A stretch of DNA of 64,000 nucleotides from Basidiobolus meristosporus CBS 931.73 (Eukaryota > Basidiobolomycota > Basidiobolomycetes > Basidiobolales > Basidiobolaceae), in NCBI GenBank assembly GCA_002104905.1, contig MCFE01000245.1:51345-115344 (forward strand), given 5' to 3'. Made by a program: the position numbers and the translations under genes. This document shows, in pieces, positions 22,718 to 36,719 of the stretch; within the stretch, counting starts at the first letter, position 1; each line of letters begins with the position of its first letter. Under the pieces are notes generated by a model, which worked only from the letters and a program-made list of their open reading frames with translations, did not search any database and was not told the origin of the DNA.

Positions 22718-23783
22718 TTAATCCACAATTGTATTGACAGGTCTTAGCAACGAGCTAACTTCAAATAGGCTTTCTCTCCCTTAGAGACTCTCAGCGATAA
22801 AAACCTATACTTTCAGGTGTCGAGATTCGGGCCTTATATATTCCTTGACAAGGAGTTCTACATTAAGGCTTGAAGTGTTTGTATCAGCTCCATAAGTTCT
22901 ATTGCTTCTGGTAAAGACCATGGTTCAGAACCTTCCGTGGATTCATCATTTGAATGTTGCCCCTTAGTACAACCAGAATCCAACCCCTTTAAAGCTTATT
23001 CCTACTGAGAACCAATCCTGACTAATTTGGCAAGTGCTACTATAGGTTTGATTTTAATTACAAGATGAAGGGAAAGTTGAAACATACGTTTTTGGTGAGT
23101 GATTGTAACCGAGTTTCGACCATGGTTGGAGGCTCACGAGTGCTGGCAAGACATCTTACCATCGAGTAAGAGCTCTCCACTTGAGTTTCAATCATGGTTC
23201 GTAAGAGACCAAGGAGCCAATGATTTGTGTAGGGGGAGGAGAAGGAGTTGCTCGTACATATTTGGAATCTGAGTGTGGGGTGTAAGACATCTCCAGAGAA
23301 GAGTGAATGTGGAAAATAAACGGCATTATTGCATTGTACTGATTATTTCTACCATACCTACCCACTACGCTGGAGTATCAGTTCTACAAATGTAATTTTA
23401 ATTCGAGCTATGGCTAAATTTCAAGCAAGCAGTTAAGACAATGTATAACCTAGGAATATACATGAAAATAAATCATTTTGGATTCAGGGTGAATTCAAGT
23501 TCAAGAAACAAAGTCATGGGTGTTAAGGGGGAAATGGAGAACAGGTTCGTGGCCTAGTATTAAGTAACTTTTGAGTGAAACCACTGCTTTCTAGGACCGT
23601 ACCGAATCCATTCTAATTGATCTTTTGCTCCTTCTTGGAATACGCACTGGCGAATCCATCGAGAGAATAAATACCCTGGTGATTCTCATTTGGTACTCAC
23701 CGTTGGTTCATTTCTGGATTACTTGGGTTCTTTCCTATCTTACCACCAAATCAGCCTTTCGTTTTCCTAACTAGCGGCCTCAC
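22718..23783. promoter_or_regulatory. Unique centre of the inverted repeat; two divergent SulP promoters
   Basis: A 1,066-bp single-copy spacer between the two divergent start codons. The sequence just upstream of the two ATGs differs completely (ATTAA before copy A, CTCAC before copy B), so the two identical transporters have different promoters. No open frame of note is present. Confidence 0.6.
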
Positions 23784-24050
23784 ATGATCAAGCTGCCAGA
23801 ATTCATCCAGGAAGTCACCGAGACCAGGGAGATCACCTTTAACGGTATCCTTAGACGTCACCTTCCTTTCGTCACATGGGCCCCTCACTACAACAAAAAG
23901 TGGCTCATTGGTGATCTGATTGCCGGTATCACCATCGGTATTCTAATCGTCCCTCAGGTATGTGTGCTTGCACTTTTGTTACCGAGCACTTCACACACAT
24001 GCTGCGGGGTGACATACACACTGCAGTAATGCTACAAACAGTGGATGTGG

Positions 24051-24121
<71 letters not shown>

Positions 24122-26927
24122 GTGTGTGTTCGTGTGTTCGTGTGGCAGAATGAATCATCTTACTCAATGTTTACAATCTACAGGCACTTGCATATGCCCA
24201 ACTGGCCACAGTCCCGCTGCAGTACGGTCTCTACTCAAGCTTCGTGGGGACTGCACTCTACTGTTTCTTTGGCACGAGCAGGGACATCTCGATCGGGCCA
24301 TCGGCGGTACTCTCCTTGTATGTGGGGATCACCCTTGACACGCTGGTGTCGCGAGGACTGGATCCGATTGAGTGTGTGATTACCATGTCCTTCCTGATGG
24401 GTTGTATGCTGATCGGTCTGGGTGTGCTGAAGCTGGGGATCATTCTTGATCTGATCTCCATTCCAGTGACCAAAGGGTTCACCGCCGGGGCAGCGGTGAC
24501 CATCTTTTTCAGTCAGGTAAGCGCTCAGGCTTCATTTCTCGGCGAAGAGGGATCACGCGAGAGCAGGTGACACCTGGCGCCAATGCATCACACGAAACTA
24601 ACCTCGCTTCTTTCACTTCTTCACCACTGCCACTGCACTGCTACTGCTACTGCCACTATTCCTGCTGCTGCCACCATTCTTATGATCATCCTTATCTTCA
24701 CCTTCACCTTCACCTTCACCCTCACCCTCACCCTCACTTCAGATCCCATCATTGCTTGGATTGGCCGGGGTCAAGGCTCAAGGGCCACTGGTCGATGTGC
24801 TGAAGGCCATTGGCAGTGCGCTGAGCAGAACTCGCTGGCAGGACGCCCTGGTTGGATTCAGTGGGATAGCCATGATGATGATACTGAAACGACTCTCCGC
24901 CAGGTACAGCTACATCCACCCCGCCATGAAAATGGTGGGGATTGGTCGCAGTGCCATCGTGGTCATATTTTACACCCTGATCTCGTTCATCGTGGCCAAG
25001 ACACAAGGGAACGGAGTTGTCACCGTGCTGGGCAACATCCCAAAAGGGTTTCCGCAGCCAGGACTTCCTCGATTGGACAGTGGCTTCCTATCTGAGGTGG
25101 TCGGGCCGGCTGCTGTGGGCGTTCTTGTAGCGATCATTGAGCACATCTCTGGAGCACGAACGTATGGTAAGTCATTCATCAAGAACCTTGAGGAGAGTGG
25201 TGGTGAGTGAGCGCGTTGATGAGCAGCCAAGCGAGTGGACGTGCGGATGTGCATATTGTGATGTGAATGGTGCGTGTGCACTTGAAGCCAGGCTTGAGCT
25301 CGAGTTTGTGGTCACTTCCTGGGAAGTGAGCATCAGAGTGTCTGCTAGCTGCCTACCCACACTCACCTACACCTCATGAGTCACAGCCACTTCACCAATC
25401 TATCAGAGCTACTACTCACCTCACCACCCCTCGCCTTACTTACCTATCAGCAGGTCAGGCTAACCACCTCCTTCATTCTCCTCTCTCGGATCGTAGCTCG
25501 AAAAGGCCATTACAAGGTCGACAGTAGCCAGGAGATGATAGCCGTGGGGATATGCAACCTGTCAAGCAGCTTCTTCAGAGCATACCCATCGACAGGAGGG
25601 CTGTCCCGGTCAGCCGTGATCTCGCAGTCCGGAGTCAAGACACCCGGGAGTGGGATCTTGACTAGCATCATTGTGATGCTGTGCATGAACTTCCTACCCC
25701 CAGTGATGTTCTTTGTTCCCAAAGCAACACTCGCCTCGGTGATCATTGTGAGCATCATGCCATTGATCTACGACTACAAGATGTACAGTGAGCTGTGGAA
25801 GATCCAAAGTAAGTAGTCCTCACAGAATGACCATCCACTCGAACACACATACATGCGCACATACACACGCACATACACACGCACACACGCATACGCATAC
25901 TTTCCTGCTTCTCTGCCGCGTTGTTCCTCCCCTACCACCTACCTCCTCCGCCTTCTCCTCCTCCACCCTCTGATGCAACTCACTCACTATTTGAGCAATG
26001 ACCACGAAGAAGAGCTAACCATCCACTTGTCCACCACCACTAGGGACTGACATGGTCGCCTGCTTACTCGCATTCCTGTTGACCGTGTTCACGAACATCC
26101 AGACTGGCATCGGGGTGGCAGCCGGGTTCTCGTTGATCATCAGTCTTCACCGGATTGCTCGACCCAAATGGCAGATGCTGGGCCAGGCGGTGGACGACTC
26201 GGACATCTATGTGGATCGGTGGTCGAGTGACTGGGCCACATACCCGGCCCCACCAGGGGTGGTGATCTTCCGCTTTTCCGAGTCGATCACCTTCTTGAAC
26301 GGGGAGTACTTCAAGAACAAGGTGCTGAATGCCACCTACGTTGCCACCGACCCTGCTGAGAGGTCGGGGAAGTCATGGTCCGAGAAGAACTGGTCCGATG
26401 ACCAAGATACCCGCATCCAACGCATCCGGAACTTCCTGATCCCCCGACTCCCATCCAATGCATATCCAAGGCCAAATGAGGAGCTGAAGGTGGGCAGCCA
26501 CAACGCTCTCAACACCCAGATCGCCGGGGAGAACGTGATCCAAGAGAAGGAAAAGATGGCGAATGGGTCTCAGTTCCCAGTCCTACGAGCGGTGATCCTG
26601 GACTTCAGCAGCGTGAACCATTGCGACTATGCTGGCCTACAGTGGCTGTTGGATCTGAAGGTGCAACTGAGCAACTATGCGGGGAACCAAGGATTCGAGC
26701 TGCACTTTGTTGGGCTGAAGTCGAATGTGCTGAGGCGCATTGAGCCCTCGGGTATCACCAAGCACCCGGATGATGGGCCTGAGGATGAACATCGCTACCT
26801 CCATCTGAGTATCCGGGACGCGTTGAACTGCATCATGCAAGACTGGCACAGACATCCCTCATATCAGCCGAATATCTCAGCTCCGTCATGCCCCGAGCGG
26901 GCGAAGGGTAGAAGTGGAGGAGATTAA
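23784..26927 (+). CDS. SulP-family anion transporter, copy B (altered C-terminus)
   Basis: Mirror copy of the transporter at 19541-22717. Exons: 23784-23957, 24184-24516, 24743-25166, 25497-25808, 26044-26927, giving 708 aa. The membrane domain and STAS core are the same as in copy A. The last residues differ: an extra T after CTCCG at about 26885 shifts the frame, so B ends in CPERAKGRSGGD instead of the A-type tail HAPSGRRVEAEEITIHVDGC. The shift lies after the STAS fold, so transport activity is probably kept, while any signal in the tail would be lost. Substrate inferred from family as for copy A. Confidence 0.92.
24052..24130. repeat. (GA)n(GT)n microsatellite in SulP B intron 1
   Basis: Compound dinucleotide repeat in intron 1 of copy B, mirror of the tract at 22382-22448 and longer in its GT part. 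Confidence 0.9.
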
Positions 26928-27040
26928 GATTCACGTGGACGAGCGCTAATGTGGCAATCAGTGGATGAACCGCTGCAGACGAATTAGGGGTGTTGGAAGC
27001 GTATGAGATAATTTTGACTTTGTACAAGTAACTGTTCATT

Positions 27041-27383
27041 TTAACCAAGTATAGGCACTTCTATCGAATTCTTCATATGTAAAGCTAACACCGGACAAGG
27101 CAGGGGAGAATTTGGTAATGGTCTCAGTTAGGACACAAATCATACCATGTTCACTCACTACCGTATACATACACATACAGTGCCATTTACATACCACCAC
27201 GGACACTGTAAACGGAGCGACACCGCTTAAATAAATCATGCATCTCTTTTTAAAACCACCACTTGAAATTGACAATTAGAAGCAGGAGTTGGGTGAAAAT
27301 GTAGTGCTTATTCAAGTTCACTAAATTTTATTTGCCATCTGAGGTGTACTGTTGTTGTTCAACCAAGGTTGACCTAATTCAAC
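27041..27383. other. Convergent intergenic region SulP B / RPL34
   Basis: Space between convergent genes beyond the diverged end of the inverted repeat. AT-rich, no gene seen. Confidence 0.4.
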
Positions 27384-27790
27384 TTAGTTCTTGCCAGATT
27401 GGGACTTGATGACCTTCTTGACAATCTTTTGTTCTTCGATGAGGAAGGCACGGACGATGCGCTCACGAACGCAGTGGCCACAGCGACTACCACCATAGGC
27501 ACGTTGGACGGTCTTTTGGCGCTTGGAGATACGAGCGTATTCACGAGGGCGGAGGGCGGGGACCTAGATACCATAACACGTTAGCTCCATCAGATGATCT
27601 CTCGAAATGAGGGGTTGTGTGGAGCACTTACACCGGCAAGAGCCATTCCGCAGTCACCGCAACGGGGAGCACTGCCAGGCTTCTTTTCGTGCAAGTAGGT
27701 AAGCTTGCCACCAGGAGTCTTAACGATGCGGACACGGTTAGACTTGGTGTTGTAGGAGAGACGACGGCGGTAAGTGACACGTTGAGCCAT
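27384..27790 (-). CDS. RPL34: 60S ribosomal protein eL34
   Basis: Cytosolic large-subunit ribosomal protein. Two exons, 27790-27632 and 27563-27384, with a 68-nt intron in phase 0, give 112 aa. It starts [20 protein letters not shown] and contains the paired CxxC zinc-binding type motif (CGDCG, later CGHC) and the family stretch [20 protein letters not shown], ending [12 protein letters not shown]. Length and order match eL34 throughout. Confidence 0.97.
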
Positions 27791-28537
27791 TGCGACAGTA
27801 ACTACTAAACAGACCACAGGGGTTTCGTTAGTTGATGAATAAGAGAATGGGACTTGGCGAGGAAGGCGAATGGATGCATCGATTTGGGTAAAGATGAGGA
27901 TGCTTGGGAACGGGAAAGTCAAAGATATTCAGTGCACTCGATGAACGTACCTCGTTGAGTTTTTCAACTGGATGTAGGCAAAAGGGAGAGCCACATTAAC
28001 ATCTCCTTTCCCTTTTGTAGGTCGACCGATTTGCTGTATCCTGGATATCCGTACCCGCCGATGATTGGCTGGTAAGAGCAAATTTCCACATCACTTTTTT
28101 TTTACCGCCTCGATTGAATTCATTGATCGAAGGGATGGACGGTTGTGCGGCTGCCGATGAAAATTTCCCCATCCACCATCACCAACCGTCGCTTGGAGGA
28201 GATATCCAGGCATTGGGAGTGTGCAGTTTCCATTCTCACCCACAGGCGGAGTGCGGCGTTGTAGGCTGAAATTTGGTTGATAGATTTTTTTATTACTATA
28301 CATATTATGAAAAGATATTGGAAAGTGAGCCAAACGAATATGAATGTAATATAGTGACGTAGAAGACGGTACACAAAAGTAAAGTCTCGGAAGAATCGAG
28401 GGGAAAATCAAATAAACTAGAAGATGAATGGCTCCATAGAAGGCATAAAAGAGGTATTCGTGCTTTGGTTGACCAGGGGACGGTGTGTTTCACCGCTGCT
28501 GGCCAGAAGGGTAGCATGATCTCTTGGAGAACGTGGT
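27791..28537. other. Promoter of RPL34 and 3' region of TFIIA
   Basis: About 750 bp between two minus-strand genes. A CTTTTGCCTAC-type pyrimidine-rich stretch is seen upstream of RPL34. Open frames here (for example 28091-28411 minus) have no family resemblance. No gene supported. Confidence 0.4.
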
Positions 28538-29932
28538 TTACCATTCGAAATCTCCGTTGACTTTATGGAAGAGATAATCCTTTCCGTTGACTAGCATGAT
28601 TCCATCTTTGAGAACACACTTCCACTTGTTTTTTGTGCGCGTGACTTTATCGTACTGGCACAACACGATATGCTCCATTTCCTCGCCACCATCCTCACCA
28701 CGATCGTCATCATCGGTGTCGTCCAGGTCGGAGTTGATCGCATCTTCAGAGTCCACAACTGGCTCCGCTTCATCACCCTCCTCCTCGCCTTCCGCATCTT
28801 CATCATCATCATCATCTTCCCCATCAACTTGAGGAATCTTGCGCGCGTGCTTGGCGAGAGCTCTGGTGGCAATCATCGCATCAATTTCCTAAGGAAGCCC
28901 GTGTGAGATCATGAATGAGTATATGGTTGGTAGTGAGCTACTCACTTGAGTGGACATATCCGCGGGGCCATCGGTTTGTGGGATGTTGTGGTTGGACTTT
29001 GGATCTACTGTTCGTTATTAATATCTCTCGCCACCATGGGTGTCTTGACCGAAGAAAGAAAATCGACTTACCACCGTTACTACCGGTTGGCAACATGATG
29101 GTGTTATAGTAAGACGCAGTTGCCTGCGTCGGCTGGGGGAGCTGAACCTGGTCGTCATTACGTGGTGGCTAAATGGAACTTTGTTGTTATTCGCCTGGTC
29201 GTAAACACTCTATCTTGCCCACGATCGTTACCATGTAACTTTGGGGAGCACCGACACCATTCTCCTGTTTCAAAGCGCTGCTAGCCGATGCCAAGGTAGC
29301 CAGGTTGGCAGCTGCCACACCATGAGGTTGCTGTTGCTGGTATTGCTCAGCATACGCGTACTAAAATGGATACTCTGTGAGATTATGACAAGAAGTGGGG
29401 TCGGGTTTAGGCCTTGCTACCTCTTGAGCCTCTGTAGGGGCTGGAGCATGTGGATATTGGTCAGCGTATTGTACCGGATTTCCGGACTCATCGTAATAGG
29501 CATTAGTATAACCTTCAGTAACTTGGGGATCCGAAACTACAAAATTCGCCACTCTAGCGTTGGCGATCTTGGTCTCCCAAGACTGCACAGAAGAATAGGG
29601 TTAGTGTGCAGGCAATTTTGACGTGGAAATAGGAACCCCACCCGTTGCAATTCTTGAAGGATCGACTCATCAACGCCCATGTCTTCGAAGTCCTTTTGAA
29701 CAGTGCTAATCACTTCGTCGATAACGTGTCTGTACACACCGGCCTTCAAACAGAATAAACGGTTAGAATGGGAATCCACGACAGGTATAGAAAGCGGGGT
29801 AGGTAAAATCGCTCTACAGTTGTGATCGAAGCCTTGTTGAAGACTAATCTAGACGCAACGACGTACAGAAAACCAGTGGCGACCCGGTGTGCGAAAGAAT
29901 ATTTATCAACATACCACAATACTGTTCGACAT
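28538..29932 (-). CDS. TOA1: Transcription factor IIA large (alpha/beta) subunit
   Basis: Nuclear general transcription factor subunit that stabilises TBP on the TATA box. Seven exons: 29932-29915, 29743-29642, 29582-29421, 29360-29232, 29168-29072, 29007-28946, 28888-28538, giving 306 aa. The first exon encodes only six residues (MSNSIV), which complete the N-terminal four-helix domain AGVYRHVIDEVISTVQKDFE and LQELQRSWETKIANARV. The middle is a Gln/Pro-rich linker, then an acidic block, and the C-terminal beta-barrel is EHIVLCQYDKVTRTKNKWKC and LKDGIMLVNGKDYLFHKVNG ending GDFEW. Both conserved ends and the linker make this a complete TFIIA large subunit. Confidence 0.95.
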
Positions 29933-30472
29933 TGTAAGTTTGTACTCAAAACTTTATCCGTGGAAGGGGTAGTATGATTTTGGGCTTTAGATAAGAGTCT
30001 ATTCAAAATACAGGAAGGTGTCAACACAGCAGAAGTGATAGAGAATATGTCCACGAGAAACATGAATAAGCATCGTTGTCAATAAGTAGAAAAATTGAGT
30101 TGCAAATAATAATAAGATATTTGCCTTTCCAACCAACCAGTATTTCTATTTATACTGTACTTCCAAGCCAGCGAGTGCAGAAGAGTGAGAGGTATTTAAA
30201 GACAAGAAGGGGCAGAGAGGGCTAATCCGCTTAAGTTGGCCCTCTGAATCAGCCAAGTGTTTGATTGGTTAGAAATGTGGGATTCATCAAAATAGAATAT
30301 TTTAAATGAGTAAATTCATGGTGATTCATCATCACGGTTGCAAGTACGCAGTTTCCCAAATGGATGTTGAAAGGTCTATGATTAGTAATTTGGATTGCCA
30401 TAAAATTCTTCATTTAAAGCATATGATGAATGCGGGTTTTATTTGGATCTTATTGGTAATCGGCGATTTCGT
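29933..30472. other. Promoter of TFIIA subunit gene and 3' region of DHX35
   Basis: 540 bp between two minus-strand genes, AT-rich, no gene seen. Confidence 0.4.
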
Positions 30473-33490
<3,018 letters not shown>

Positions 33491-33643
33491 TTAATGTACA
33501 AAAGTCTATGGCTCACTACCACCAAAGTAACCGGAGCTTGTATATGTTGATTTCAATCAATCCAGCTTAATACATGGATTTTGGACACTAATCATCCAAA
33601 TTCGATCCTCAGAAAAAGTCGAGGATTTACCATCAATTTTATA

Positions 33644-33934
33644 TCACTCTTCTGGCACATGTGCATTAGAGAACCTGCCCTGAGCGAGCCACCACACTAT
33701 CGCATGGTATTCAACGTAGTTGGGGACTGACTGAAAACTCGGGGTATTTCTCTCCAAAGAGAGGTCATGTACGCGTAAAATGAGACCCACCTCGATTGAA
33801 TTGATAGACAACATTTCACAAAATCCATCCCATGCTGTCTGCAGTGCGTGAGAAATGGCCGTCCGTTCTGAAAAGCATGGGTCAGGGATCACGTGCATGG
33901 GGCGTTGAAGCAACCACTGTAAATCCGAGTACAA
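33644..33934 (-). CDS. Unidentified exon-like open frame
   Basis: An open minus-strand frame of about 96 codons whose translation looks like a folded protein (for example WLLQRPMHVIPDPCFSERTA and VPNYVEYHAIVWWLAQGRF), ending in a stop 150 bp upstream of DHX35. An acceptor-like TTTACAG lies at its 5' end, which suggests that it is the last exon of a gene, but I could not place the upstream exon. I do not recognise the family. It could be noise. Confidence 0.3.
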   Translation of the reverse strand: MYSDLQWLLQRPMHVIPDPCFSERTAISHALQTAWDGFCEMLSINSIEVGLILRVHDLSLERNTPSFQSVPNYVEYHAIVWWLAQGRFSNAHVPEE

Positions 33935-34516
33935 TTAACAGTTGCCTACTGACAATAGAACCAAACAACAACATGACGCCTCATGTCGGGTCGGGCCTTT
34001 CTGCAGGAAACCATTGCAAATCTGGCAGTGAATCAAGTAGGGAGTGTGAAGGGCTAAGAGGGAACGATTAATAATAGTGCCATATCACAGCCAATGGCCA
34101 TACGGATCGTCCCGGTGAGGCTGAAAATGAGGAAGTGGAGTAAAACGATCGAAAGAACAGTGGCGTTCAAATTCGAATCTCAACTTTTACTGGTGGTGTA
34201 ACCCAGTGATAATCTCAAGGTAATTATTAGTTAACCGTGTGCACATTCCCCCCTCAATACCCCCTCAATGTACCATCTGCCCTCGTTGAGATAATCTAAC
34301 GAGCTCTAGCTTAATTACCCTTCGCACATTAGGTTGCTTAAAATAATTGATTATCGAGCGAGAGCACATCTTTGTCAGACGAGCAATCAGTCCCACCTGA
34401 AGGAAATCTCATCAGATGGATCGCCTTTTTTGGTACTATTTGCAATGGCTTAAATACAGCCGGCCACTCCCCTCATTGAAGCCATCAGTTTCTTCAACTA
34501 TCACTCAACAATCAAT
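33935..34516. promoter_or_regulatory. Upstream region of the aminotransferase gene
   Basis: Contains a TTAAATA TATA-like element at about 34450-34456, some 60 bp before the ATG at 34517. No gene is otherwise supported. Confidence 0.35.
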
Positions 34517-35748
34517 ATGTCCAACCAAGCTATTCAACCCATTAGAGACCACGAGGCCAAGCGTACTCTTTGCATGATTCCTGGTGTGTATTCAGTTTAC
34601 TTCATCTTTACCGCGTCATCTCTAACAAATCTCTAGGTCCTATTGAGTTCCACGAGCATGTCCTTGAAGCCATGACTGTTGGAGCTACCTCCCACGTCGA
34701 CCCCGGGTTCATCAACATCTTCGGTGAAACTATCGAGATGGTTCGTAAGGTAGTCTTCTCCAAGGATGCTCAGCCCTTCATTGTTGCTGGCTCTGGTACC
34801 CTTGGCTGGGATATGGTTGCTACCAACCTTGTTGAGGCCGGTGAGAACGCCCTTGTTATCACCAACGGATACTTCGGTGACAAGTTCGGTCTCTGTCTTC
34901 AAAACTACGGTGCTAATGTCACCTTCCTTCCTTCCAACACCCCTGGAAACCGCCCCAGTTTGGAAGCCATTGAGCAAGAGCTCTCCAAGAAGAAGTACAA
35001 GATTGTCACTGTCACCCACGTCGATACCTCCACCGGTGTCCTCGCCGATATTGCCGGACTCGGTCGCCTAGTCCGTCAAAAGTTCCCTGAGACTTTGGTC
35101 GTTGTCGATGGTGTCTGCTCCGTCGGCTGTGAGGAAATCAAATTCGACGACTTCGGTTTGGATATTGTCTTGACTGGTTCCCAAAAGGCTCTTGGTGCTC
35201 CTCCTGGTTTGTCCATCGTAGTTGCCTCTCAACGCGCCGTCCAAGTCTACAACAACCGTAAGTCTCTCCCCGCCAGCTACTACGCCGGATGGAACCGCTG
35301 GATCCCCATTATGCAAGGATACGAATCCCGCAAGCCTACCTACTTCGCCACCCCAGCAGTTCAACTTGTGATGGCTTTGAATGTTAGCTTGAAGCAATTG
35401 TTGGCTTATGGTGTGGAGAACAACTTCGCCAAGCACCGTGAGGTTAGTAACAAGGTCAAGGACACCCTCGAGAGCTGGGGCCTTAAGCTTGTTCCGGTCT
35501 CCCGTGGCGTTGCCGCTCACGCCATGACTGCTGTCTACTACCCTGAGGGTGTCCAGGTTACTGACTTGCTCCCTAAGATGGCTGCCCACGGAATTACCAT
35601 TGCTGGTGGACTACACCCCACCATCGCCAGCAAATACTTCCGTATTGGCCACATGGGTATCTCCGTCACCCAACCCGAGCGCGGTCACATCGAGAAGGTT
35701 CTCAAGGGAGTTCAGGCTTCCCTCCGCCAATGTGGCTACAAGTGCTAG
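34517..35748 (+). CDS. AGX1: Alanine:glyoxylate aminotransferase (class V PLP enzyme)
   Basis: Converts glyoxylate and alanine to glycine and pyruvate. Two exons, 34517-34583 and 34637-35748, with a 53-nt intron, give 392 aa. Landmarks: LCMIPGPIEFHEHVLEAM, then AGSGTLGWDMVATNLVEAGE, VTHVDTSTGVLADIAGLG, DGVCSVGCEEIKFDDFGLD and the PLP-lysine motif LTGSQKALGAPPGL (Lys about 205). The C-terminal domain ends with RIGHMG and a Cys residue, without a peroxisomal SKL-type signal, so a cytosolic or mitochondrial location is more likely. Strong codon bias suggests high expression. Serine:pyruvate activity is a possible alternative within the family. Confidence 0.93.
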
Positions 35749-36719
35749 ATTTCTTAACCATAGCCGAATCACCTCAAGCCCTACCAGTCACCACAGCATA
35801 TCGTCAGTCCAAACAAATAATCACATCACCATCCTTCCCCCTGGGAAGGCAGCATCAAACGATTTATTGTTAATATGGTATCATATCGTTTTACCTCAAT
35901 AAACATTGATATACTTGATCCCCAACCCCAAGCTCAATGGTTCCTTTTTTTTGCCACTTCGGTAACTTCATTTGGATGGTGCAAGCGGCCGTATCAGAAC
36001 CTCACCTCATGATTCGCTCGTTGGTGATTTGTGCGGGTAGTGACACAGCGATGTAATCTCCGTCTTTATAGATGAGGTTTGTAGACAAATATTTGTTGGT
36101 TCATACGTGCATCTAAGCCCAATGGAGCTGGATCATGGACAACCACAATGGCATTTGTTCACATTGTACATCACATGTTCGGTGAAGATCCGTTATCTGG
36201 TGTATCGTCTGTTGGCCAAAAAACCCTCACCCACGGAAGAGAATTCGGATTTCCCACCCACTACCATTAACACGGTTCAGTTGCCACCGAACCAGCACCC
36301 AGGGAGAAACTTCACTTGAAACCACTTGGAATCGTCCCACATCGTAAAATACAAATTAATTATTATTCCTGATTTCAAACGGTGTGTAAAGCGATTAAAG
36401 ATTTGGCTGTGCTCCATAGACGTCAGCGACAATGGGATAGATGTTTGGTTTTTCGATGTTCGTAGTGACTAGGGTAGGGGTGGAGATGATGACAGGGGAA
36501 GAGATAATTACACAGAGTGGAGTACTTTGATGTAAACTAGTTACGTGTGAAGTCAGAGAATGCAATCCCAAGAAAAGTAATTGTACAATATGGTATGCCG
36601 AGAAAATCAATAGAACCCGTAGAAAAAAGATGTGTAGAAGAAGACGAACCAGGTAAATTCCAAGTACACAAAAGAAATGGGACTCCGATCACTTCTTTCT
36701 TATACTATGCATGTATGAT
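35749..36719. other. Intergenic between convergent genes, with a weak small ORF
   Basis: Between the aminotransferase and the Mga2/Spt23-like gene. A 65-codon plus-strand ORF at 36122-36319 (starting MELDHGQPQWHLFTLYITC) and a plus-strand frame at about 36547-36813 are open, but nothing confirms either. Confidence 0.3.

Larger units (their letters stand above)
23784..27040 (+). repeat. Right arm of the large inverted repeat
   Basis: Reverse-complement partner of 19440-22717. Near-identity runs from the ATG at 23784 to about 26884; 26885-27040 is a diverged but still alignable tail. Confidence 0.9.

Noticed and set aside
22382-24130. Regular repeats in SulP introns considered as a CRISPR-like array
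   Set aside because: They are di- and hexanucleotide microsatellites without spacers, in a eukaryotic intron.
34633-35589. Two long minus-strand frames opposite the aminotransferase gene
   Set aside because: They are antisense shadows of strongly codon-biased coding sequence with no homology or splice logic of their own.
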